Shown here: positions 5,833 to 11,459 of the stretch, one piece after another
Layout: each line of letters opens with the position of its first letter
Numbering within the stretch: position 1 is the stretch's first letter
Assembly (NCBI GenBank): GCA_947589405.1
Contig: CANQBT010000065.1
Coordinates: forward strand, 1-11,459
DNA length: 11,459 nucleotides
Source of the DNA: an uncultured Clostridia bacterium
GTDB taxonomy: Bacteria > Bacillota > Clostridia > Lachnospirales > CAG-274
Direction: 5' to 3'
Notes under the pieces: model-generated
Seen by the model: the letters and a program-made list of their open reading frames with translations, nothing else
Databases searched by the model: none
Told to the model about the DNA's origin: nothing
Made by a program: the position numbers and the translations under genes

Positions 5833-6510
5833 TCAATACATCTGAGCGCTTATGCAATGTACATAGTCATTTGATATATAGAATCTAATGCTGTAGCCGG
5901 GATTCTGCACAGAGCTTCCCTTCGGTACAATAATACGCTCAACACTTCCGTCATCCTTTGAACGTGTGAAATAAATGTCTATAGTATAGCTTCCGTCAGG
6001 ATTTTCATTATACTTGTATTCCTCATTATCCACATCTATTTCATATGCCTTTATTACCTCATCTACCTTTGAGCAGTTTTTATCCGTATCGGTTATATAA
6101 AGACCTGTTGTCATTATACCCTTTACATTTGCAAGAGGTATTCTGGAGCCGTCATATGAAAAATAATTGACAAGGTTCTGTTCGCTAAGCTTGCCCACAT
6201 CGTTCGTAGTCTTTACAAGTCCGCTTTGCATTGTGACGCTTCTGGCAGCCTCAGCCGCCTTGTCATCGCTGTATTCAACGGTATCAGGGTCTACTCCAAG
6301 TACCGCAACTACCTTTGACAGATAGTTTTCCTCGTCAAGAGTATAAAGAGCAAAATCGTTTACAGTATATTTTCCGGGACTTGTAGCGCCCATTACCTTG
6401 TTTTCATCGGTCTGTTCCGTTGTATCCGCATCGGGCTGTATACCTTCCGTCTTTCCGCAGCCTGATATTATAAACATTGAAGCTATCAATATACACAATA
6501 ATTTTTTCAT
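5833..6510 (-). CDS. Lipoprotein of unknown function
   Basis: The 225-residue protein begins with a clear lipoprotein signal: Lys2-Lys3, a hydrophobic stretch (4-15), then the lipobox I-S-G-C with Cys18 as the lipidation site. It is followed by a polar linker rich in Thr, Glu and Asp. It should be anchored on the outer face of the cytoplasmic membrane. The mature part is mixed alpha/beta and acidic, and I recognise no domain or catalytic motif. I chose the ATG at 6510 because GGAGG sits six bases upstream; the ATG at 6516 abuts that ribosome binding site and is too close. It lies 12 bases after the endonuclease IV gene and its stop codon overlaps a possible methyltransferase start, so it is part of the operon. 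Confidence 0.8.
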   Translation of the reverse strand: MKKLLCILIASMFIISGCGKTEGIQPDADTTEQTDENKVMGATSPGKYTVNDFALYTLDEENYLSKVVAVLGVDPDTVEYSDDKAAEAARSVTMQSGLVKTTNDVGKLSEQNLVNYFSYDGSRIPLANVKGIMTTGLYITDTDKNCSKVDEVIKAYEIDVDNEEYKYNENPDGSYTIDIYFTRSKDDGSVERIIVPKGSSVQNPGYSIRFYISNDYVHCISAQMY

Positions 6511-6522
6511 GGTCATCCTCCG

Positions 6523-7353
6523 TTATTTATATAGATTTTTAAGCAGCTGTATTTCGTTTTTATATCCCTGAAGGTCATTGGGCGTTTCCAGATAAAAGGG
6601 CAGCTCCCTTAAATATCTGTGATTTATTATTCTTTCAAACGCCTCTATACCTATAGAGCCTTCGCCTATTTTCTCATGTCTGTCCTTATGGGAGCCAAAG
6701 GGATTTTTGCTGTCGTTTATGTGTACGGCATTGAGCCTTTCTATACCTATTATATCGTCAAATTCCTTAAGAACATTGTCAATATCATTAACTATATCGT
6801 ATTCTCCATCGTACACATGACAGGTGTCCATACATACTCCTATTTTATCAGATAATTCCACCTTGTCAATAATTCTTCGCAATTCCTCAAAATTTCTGCC
6901 TATCTCGGTTCCCTTTCCCGCCATAGTTTCAAGCAGCACCTTTGTTTTTTGTTGGGGTCTTATCACTCTGTTGAGTATTTCCGCTATAAGCTCGATACCT
7001 CTGTCGCTGCCCTGTCCCACATGACTTCCGGGATGAAAATTGTACATAGCGCCCTTTACAAGCTCCAGCCTTGATATATCCTCTTTAAAGGCTTCATAGG
7101 CAAATTCTCTCTTTTTATCCTCAGCCGATGCGCAGTTGAGAGTATAGGGCGCATGAGCAAGTATTACATCTATACCCATTTCCTCTGCATATTTATTGTA
7201 TTTTTCTATATCCTCCATGTCAAGGGGCTTTGCCGAACCACCTCTGGGATTTCTTGTGAAAAACTGGAATGTATTTCCTCCCAAAGCAGTTATTTCCTTT
7301 CCCATGTGTACATATCCCTTCACAGAGGATAAATGGCAGCCTATTTTAAACAT
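6523..7353 (-). CDS. nfo: Deoxyribonuclease IV (AP endonuclease IV)
   Basis: Endonuclease IV cuts DNA 5' to abasic sites and removes blocked 3' ends in base excision repair. The 276-residue TIM-barrel protein is of normal length and starts with the typical MFKIGCHLS. All nine trinuclear zinc ligands appear present: His67, His107, Glu142, Asp176, His179, His211, Asp224, His226 and Glu256, in AHAPY, NFHPGSH, LLETMAGKG, CMDTCH, VHINDSK, HKDRHEKIGEG and LETP contexts. The ATG at 7353 has GGAGAGG about five bases upstream. It lies 15 bases after the GTPase gene and 12 before the lipoprotein gene. No promoter of its own is visible. Identification is secure. Confidence 0.96.
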   Translation of the reverse strand: MFKIGCHLSSVKGYVHMGKEITALGGNTFQFFTRNPRGGSAKPLDMEDIEKYNKYAEEMGIDVILAHAPYTLNCASAEDKKREFAYEAFKEDISRLELVKGAMYNFHPGSHVGQGSDRGIELIAEILNRVIRPQQKTKVLLETMAGKGTEIGRNFEELRRIIDKVELSDKIGVCMDTCHVYDGEYDIVNDIDNVLKEFDDIIGIERLNAVHINDSKNPFGSHKDRHEKIGEGSIGIEAFERIINHRYLRELPFYLETPNDLQGYKNEIQLLKNLYK

Positions 7354-7368
7354 ACTGTCCTCTCCTTT

Positions 7369-9288
7369 TTATCTCAATGTGTGAGCAAGCTCGTCTACCT
7401 CATACCAGTTTACCGTATAGCCTGCGCCCTTTTTACAGAATACCGAGCATGATGTATTTTCCTTATCGGCGCCCTTGTCATAGCCTATCTCTTCTATGAC
7501 CTTATCGGCAATGCTGCATTGTTCATATCCGTCAAAGGCAAGAGTAATGCTGCCTGTTCCTTTTGTAAAGCTCATAAGCTCCTGAGAATATCCCATAAAT
7601 TCAGCAACAGGACCTCTGCCCTTTATTGCATATATGCCCTTTCTGTTCTCAGGCGGTCCAAAGCTTCCCCTCATCTTCTTTATATCGGTCATTACCCTGC
7701 CTGTGTATTCCTCATTAATATATATCTCAAAGGAGTAAAATGGCTCCAGAAGTATATTTTCCGCCTTTTCAAGACCCTGTCTTATGCCTCTGTACACAGC
7801 CTCTCTAAAGTCGCCGCCTTCCGTATGCTTAAGGTGCGCTCTTCCCTTTTTGAGTATATATTTTATATCGGTAAGAGGAGAGCCTGTAAGTATGCCCTTG
7901 TGCTCTCTTTCAAAAATATGTGTCCTTATAAGCGACTGATAGTTTGCAGCCAGCTCGTCCACATGGCATTGACTTTCGTACTGTATGCCGCTGTTTCTTG
8001 GCAATGGCATAAGCTCCAGCTGTACCTCAGCATAGTGCCTGAGAGGTTCGTAATGACCTATACCCACTATCGGCGCCTTTATTGTTTCTCTGTACTGCAC
8101 CTTTGTATCTCCAAATGCAACATCTATTGAAAAACGCTCCTTCAAAAGCCTTTCCAGTATCTCCGGCTGTATACTTCCCATTGTCCTTACAACTATTTCA
8201 TCTGTTGCCTTTCTGTATTCTACCGCAAGGCATGGCTCTTCCTCCTCCAGTACTTTAAGGCATTCCATACATTTTGCACTATCAGTACCGTCAAGTATAC
8301 GTACTCCTGCTTCCAAAGGGGATACAAGAGAATATTCCTCTCTTTTTTCACTTCCCCTTCTTGAAAAGACATGGCCGCACTTTAGATTTTTGATACCCAT
8401 GAGTACGGCTATCTGTCCCGCTTCCGCTTTTCCTGTCATTGTATAGCCTGCGCCGTTGTATATCCTTATTTCATTTATTTTTTCATCGCCTATTTCCTCT
8501 TTTACGGCAATGCTTCCACTCAGCACCTTTATATATACAAGTCTTTCACCTTTAGGAGAGTGCCTTATTTTGAACACCTCTCCCATAAATTCCTTACCGC
8601 TGTCATATTCTGTAAATGTAAGAGCATCGAACACGTCAAAAAATTCCTCTATACCCTGTGAGGCAAGAGCAGAGCCTGACATAACAACGGAGCCTTTTCC
8701 TTCCTTTATCACTTTTGACCCATATTGCACAACATCATCTGTGCCGTAGCCCGAGAAGTACTTATCCATAAAGTCCTCATCTCTTTCGGCAATAAATTCC
8801 GCAAGAGCGCCGTCCTCCAACGATGTGATATAAACGACGTCCTCAGTCAGCTTGCGTCTTATATCTTCAACTGCCCTTTCCGTATCGGCAGAAGCCAGAT
8901 CCGTCTTGTTTATAAAAAAGAAAACAGGAATACCGTATTTTTGCAAAAGACGGTACAGCGTTACGGTATGAGCCTGTACACCGTCTGTACCGCTTATTAT
9001 CATAACGGCATAGTCCAGAACACATAGAGCTCTTTCCGTTTCGGCTGAAAAATCCATATGACCCGGAGTATCTGTAATATAATAGGTGTTTCCGCCATGA
9101 TCAAATACGCCGTTTTCGGCAAATATGGTAATACCTCTTTCCTGTTCTATTGAGTTGTTGTCCATAAAAGAGCTTTTGCGGTCGACTCTGCCCATACTTC
9201 TTATTATACCCGAATTATAAAGCAGATTTTCACAAAAGGTGGTCTTTCCTGCGTCTACATGCGCCAGTATTCCTATAACCTTATTCAT
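7369..9288 (-). CDS. Tet(M)-like ribosome-associated translational GTPase
   Basis: The 639-residue protein has the architecture of EF-G/ribosomal protection proteins. The GTPase domain carries AHVDAGKTT (9-17), RGITI (51-55), DTPGH (73-77), NKTD (127-130) and SGSA (204-207). A beta-barrel domain II, domain III near 323-397, domain IV near 400-515 and domain V follow. The start (GILAHVDAGKTTFCENLLYNSGIIRSMG) strongly resembles Tet(M)/Tet(O). However, the domain IV loop that is Tyr-Ser-Pro-Val in Tet(M), used to dislodge tetracycline, aligns here with AHLKHTEGGDF (484-494), and the C-terminus differs. It may protect against another drug or rescue ribosomes; its role is open. The ATG at 9288 has AAGGAGA upstream. 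It is first in the leftward operon and has a good promoter. Confidence 0.86.
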   Translation of the reverse strand: MNKVIGILAHVDAGKTTFCENLLYNSGIIRSMGRVDRKSSFMDNNSIEQERGITIFAENGVFDHGGNTYYITDTPGHMDFSAETERALCVLDYAVMIISGTDGVQAHTVTLYRLLQKYGIPVFFFINKTDLASADTERAVEDIRRKLTEDVVYITSLEDGALAEFIAERDEDFMDKYFSGYGTDDVVQYGSKVIKEGKGSVVMSGSALASQGIEEFFDVFDALTFTEYDSGKEFMGEVFKIRHSPKGERLVYIKVLSGSIAVKEEIGDEKINEIRIYNGAGYTMTGKAEAGQIAVLMGIKNLKCGHVFSRRGSEKREEYSLVSPLEAGVRILDGTDSAKCMECLKVLEEEEPCLAVEYRKATDEIVVRTMGSIQPEILERLLKERFSIDVAFGDTKVQYRETIKAPIVGIGHYEPLRHYAEVQLELMPLPRNSGIQYESQCHVDELAANYQSLIRTHIFEREHKGILTGSPLTDIKYILKKGRAHLKHTEGGDFREAVYRGIRQGLEKAENILLEPFYSFEIYINEEYTGRVMTDIKKMRGSFGPPENRKGIYAIKGRGPVAEFMGYSQELMSFTKGTGSITLAFDGYEQCSIADKVIEEIGYDKGADKENTSCSVFCKKGAGYTVNWYEVDELAHTLR

Positions 9289-9313
9289 AAGCCTGTCTCC
9301 TTAATATGATAAC

Positions 9314-9342
9314 AGTATACCACATATGCTTCTTTATTTCAA
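9314..9342 (-). promoter_or_regulatory. Promoter of the Tet(M)-like GTPase operon
   Basis: Minus strand: -35 TTGAAA (9342-9337), a 17-base spacer, TGG and -10 TATACT (9319-9314). The predicted start is near 9307, leaving only about 18 bases before the ATG. There is therefore no room for the long attenuator leader typical of mobile tet(M) genes. Confidence 0.8.
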
Positions 9343-9381
9343 ATCACAAAAATGCTGAGTATTATACCCTTGATGAAAAGG

Positions 9382-9404
9382 TCGTTATAAAGCAAAAATA
9401 ACGA
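9382..9404. repeat. Inverted repeat in the divergent promoter region
   Basis: TCGTTAT (9382-9388) and ATAACGA (9398-9404) form perfect seven-base arms around nine bases, centred between the two divergent promoters. It could be a regulator binding site or a weak hairpin. Short arms in AT-rich DNA make chance a real possibility. Confidence 0.4.
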
Positions 9405-9438
9405 AGTGATATACTGACATATTTTTGTGACATTTCTA

Positions 9439-9467
9439 TTGACAAATATCTTAAAGGGGGTTAAAAT
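9439..9467 (+). promoter_or_regulatory. Promoter of the marR-MATE operon
   Basis: Consensus -35 TTGACA (9439-9444), a 17-base spacer and -10 TAAAAT (9462-9467). The predicted start is near 9474. A palindromic operator overlaps the -10 and the start point. A G-run (9456-9460) lies in the spacer. Confidence 0.85.
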
Positions 9468-9484
9468 GTTAGGTGGCTAACATT
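9465..9484. promoter_or_regulatory. Palindromic operator, MepR-like
   Basis: AATGTTAG (9465-9472) and CTAACATT (9477-9484) are perfect eight-base arms around GTGG. The site covers the end of the -10 box and the transcription start of the marR-MATE operon, where a bound dimer would block polymerase. The GTTAG/CTAAC half-sites match the known operator signature of S. aureus MepR, which controls itself and the MATE pump MepA. Binding by the adjacent MarR protein is inferred. Confidence 0.75.
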
Positions 9485-9514
9485 CCACGCTTTAAAATTT
9501 ACGAGGATATAAAT

Positions 9515-9973
9515 ATGAACTGTGACACTACAGAAATAAAACATATAGGCAAGAGAATACACATGGTCTCAAATCAGATAAGAAGAAGAATGGACAGCGA
9601 GCTTTCCAAATTCGGGCTGACTCACGCCCAGAATATCATTCTTTCATATCTTGCCAGAAATTCCCACAGGGATATTTTCCAGAAAAATATAGAAGAGGAA
9701 TTTGACATAAGGCGCTCAAGCGTTTCCTCAATACTTTCCCATCTGGAGGAAAAGGGCTATGTTTCAAGACAGAGCGTAGACTATGACGCAAGACTCAGGA
9801 AGCTTACCATAACAGAGAAGGGTCTTGAAACGGTAATGAAAATGCATTCCGTTGTGGTGGATTTTGAAAAAAATATAGAAAAGGTGCTTAGCAATGAAGA
9901 AATAGATACATTGTTCACTCTTCTGGACAAGCTTTCCGAAATAGCTAACAGACACGATGACAGAAACGATTAG
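9515..9973 (+). CDS. MarR family transcriptional regulator, likely autorepressor
   Basis: The 152-residue winged-helix protein has an N-terminal dimerisation helix (about 7-34) and the THAQ entry to the DNA-binding domain (36-39). The recognition helix region is IRRSSVSSILSHLEEKGYVSR (65-85), and the wing DARLRKLTITEKG (91-103) carries the family's Asp-x-Arg. C-terminal dimer helices follow. MarR proteins usually repress and are released by small toxic ligands. I chose the ATG at 9515 with GAGGA seven bases upstream. A longer GTG-initiated form from 9473 would start inside the operator, at the transcription start, without a ribosome binding site. The MATE pump gene follows 12 bases on. The pair resembles mepR-mepA. 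Confidence 0.92.
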   Translation: MNCDTTEIKHIGKRIHMVSNQIRRRMDSELSKFGLTHAQNIILSYLARNSHRDIFQKNIEEEFDIRRSSVSSILSHLEEKGYVSRQSVDYDARLRKLTITEKGLETVMKMHSVVVDFEKNIEKVLSNEEIDTLFTLLDKLSEIANRHDDRND

Positions 9974-9985
9974 GAGGATATATAA

Positions 9986-11398
9986 ATGGCTGAAGCGATG
10001 CAAGAAAATAAAATGGGAACAATGCCTGTAAACAAGCTTCTTATATCAATGGCGCTGCCAATGATGATCTCTATGCTTGTTCAGGCTCTTTACAACATAG
10101 TTGATTCAATATTTGTGGCTAAGTACAGCGCAGCCTGTATGACTGCCATATCTCTTGTATTCCCCATGCAGAGTCTTATGATAGCCTGCGGAACAGGTAT
10201 AGGCGTAGGTATGAATGCCATACTTTCCAGATACTTGGGAGCAAAGGACCAGGAGGGCGTCAACAAAACAGCCCTTAACGGTATACTGCTGTACATCATA
10301 TGCTATGCCGTATTCTTTATAGTGGGCATGACTGTGGCAAGACCCTTCATGGCAGCTCAGGCAAGCTCAAAGGAGATAGAGGACGCCGGCACCATATATT
10401 TGCAGATAGTATGCTGCGTAAGCGCAGGTATGTATGCTCAGTTCTGCTTTGAAAAGCTTCTCCAGTCTACAGGCAAGACGATATACTCTATGTTCACTCA
10501 GCTGACAGGCGCCGTTATAAACATTATACTGGACCCTATTCTTATATTCGGTCTTTTAGGCGCTCCACGTATGGGTATGGCAGGAGCAGCTTTGGCTACC
10601 GTCATAGGTCAATGTATAGCAGGCGTCTTTGCCATTATACTGAATATAAAGGTGAATACAGAAATACAGTTCGGTCTTAAGGGCTTCAGACCAAGCAGAG
10701 AAACAATACTTAAAATACTCTATATAGGCGTTCCTTCAATACTTATGGCGTCTATAGGTTCAATAATGGTGCTGGGACTCAATACCATATTCTCACATAT
10801 GACAATAACCGATACGACACTTGAGCTGACAGAAGCAAGAGATACGGCAATAGCAATATTCGGCATATACTTTAAGCTGCAAAGCTTTATATTCATGCCT
10901 GTATTCGGTCTTAACAACGGTATGGTGCCTATTGTGGCATTCTGTCTTGGCGCAAGGAAAAAGGACAGGCTTGTAAAGACTGTAAAGCTCAGTATAATAT
11001 ATGCTTTTTCCCTGCTTCTCATAGGTACCGTTATATTCCAGCTCATACCCGACAAGCTTCTTATGCTATTTGCCAATGAAAGCAACCTTGAACACATACT
11101 TTCAATGGGTGTGCCTGCTCTCAGGATAATAAGCATACATTTTCCTGTAGCAAGCTTCTGTATAATAAGTCTGTCAATGTTCCAGGCTCTCGGAAACGGT
11201 CTACTATCAATGGGCGTATCATTTATGAGACAGCTTGTCGTACTTGTGCCTGTAGCATTCCTGCTTTCACTTACTCAGCACGTAGGCAATGTATGGTTCG
11301 CCTTTGTTGCTGCTGAGTGTATTTCATTTACGCTGTGCTCATTTGCCTTCAGGTATATGTACAATAAGAATATAAAGCATCTTGGAGAAGCTGCGTAG
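9986..11398 (+). CDS. MATE family multidrug efflux transporter, MepA-like
   Basis: The 470-residue membrane protein has about 12 hydrophobic segments in the two-fold MATE layout and is full length. Family signatures are seen in PMMISMLVQALYNIVDSIFVA (helix 1, residues 31-51), GTGIGVGMNAILSRYLGAKD (71-90) and, in the second half, FMPVFGLNNGMVPIVAFCLGA (304-324). MATE pumps export cationic drugs and dyes in exchange for Na+ or H+ across the cytoplasmic membrane. The ATG at 9986 has AGGAGGA overlapping the MarR stop codon, so the two genes share one transcript and the pump should be induced when the regulator leaves its operator. No terminator is visible in the 61 bases after the gene. Confidence 0.95.
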   Translation: MAEAMQENKMGTMPVNKLLISMALPMMISMLVQALYNIVDSIFVAKYSAACMTAISLVFPMQSLMIACGTGIGVGMNAILSRYLGAKDQEGVNKTALNGILLYIICYAVFFIVGMTVARPFMAAQASSKEIEDAGTIYLQIVCCVSAGMYAQFCFEKLLQSTGKTIYSMFTQLTGAVINIILDPILIFGLLGAPRMGMAGAALATVIGQCIAGVFAIILNIKVNTEIQFGLKGFRPSRETILKILYIGVPSILMASIGSIMVLGLNTIFSHMTITDTTLELTEARDTAIAIFGIYFKLQSFIFMPVFGLNNGMVPIVAFCLGARKKDRLVKTVKLSIIYAFSLLLIGTVIFQLIPDKLLMLFANESNLEHILSMGVPALRIISIHFPVASFCIISLSMFQALGNGLLSMGVSFMRQLVVLVPVAFLLSLTQHVGNVWFAFVAAECISFTLCSFAFRYMYNKNIKHLGEAA

Positions 11399-11459
11399 AT
11401 ACTGAATATAAGGGGCTGTAACGGTAGATTTTGGTTTAGTGTAGTAAGCTCGACCTCTC
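11399..11459 (+). other. Intergenic tail after the MATE gene
   Basis: I see no gene or complete hairpin. TAAGGGGCTG at 11409-11418 repeats ten bases found in the rho leader stem (120-129). No complementary arm occurs before the window ends. Confidence 0.3.

Noticed and set aside
7519..8130. Open + frame of about 200 codons opposite the Tet(M)-like gene
   Set aside because: It is antisense to a conserved GTPase, with no upstream promoter or ribosome binding site and a cysteine- and tyrosine-rich composition typical of a shadow frame.
7369..9288. Mobile tetracycline resistance gene
   Set aside because: No conjugation, recombinase or attenuator sequences are nearby, base and codon use match the neighbours, and the domain IV loop differs from Tet(M).
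9473..9514. GTG-initiated N-terminal extension of the MarR protein
   Set aside because: The GTG lies within the operator at the predicted transcription start and lacks a ribosome binding site; the ATG at 9515 has one.
11409..11459. Terminator after the MATE gene
   Set aside because: A GC-rich arm is present but no complementary arm or T-run appears before the window ends.

Overview
This window looks like an ordinary chromosomal stretch from a Clostridia-type Firmicute. That view rests on moderate-to-low GC, heavy use of ATA (Ile) and AGA/AGG (Arg) codons, strong GGAGG-type ribosome binding sites, TTGACA/TATAAT-type promoters with a TGn extension, and the rho-rpmE order. It contains no rRNA, tRNA, insertion sequence, CRISPR array or phage gene. 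It holds 12 protein-coding genes, arranged as one rightward block, two leftward blocks and a final rightward operon.

Left block (rightward, 1-2526): transcription termination factor Rho, with a hairpin just ahead of its ribosome binding site. Next is ribosomal protein L31, with its own promoter and a two-hairpin leader. Then come an RseC-like membrane protein with clustered cysteines and a small single-span membrane protein. A terminator sits between rpmE and the RseC-like gene. A strong bidirectional terminator closes the block and also serves the converging operon.

Middle-left block (leftward, 4006-2576): a compact three-gene operon with its own extended -10 promoter, encoding an HPr-kinase-like P-loop kinase, a PqqD-type small protein and an S24/S26 (signal-peptidase-like) protease. 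The parts resemble tailoring genes of ribosomally made peptides, but no precursor, cyclase, radical SAM enzyme or exporter is visible. This is the best candidate here for an incompletely described system.

Middle-right block (leftward, 9288-4067): a probable four-gene operon with one visible promoter at 9314-9342. It encodes a Tet(M)-like ribosome-bound GTPase, endonuclease IV, a lipoprotein of unknown role, and a bifunctional homocysteine S-methyltransferase/methylenetetrahydrofolate reductase. Spacings are 1 to 15 nt. The GTPase lacks the Tyr-Ser-Pro-Val domain IV loop of classical Tet(M), so tetracycline resistance should not be assumed.

Right block (rightward, 9515-11398): a MarR-family regulator and a MATE efflux pump form an operon organised like Staphylococcus aureus mepR-mepA. 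A perfect palindrome with GTTAG/CTAAC half-sites overlaps the -10 and start point, which suggests autorepression. The divergent region between this operon and the GTPase operon (9289-9514) carries a ten-base element just upstream of both -35 boxes, in the same orientation relative to each.
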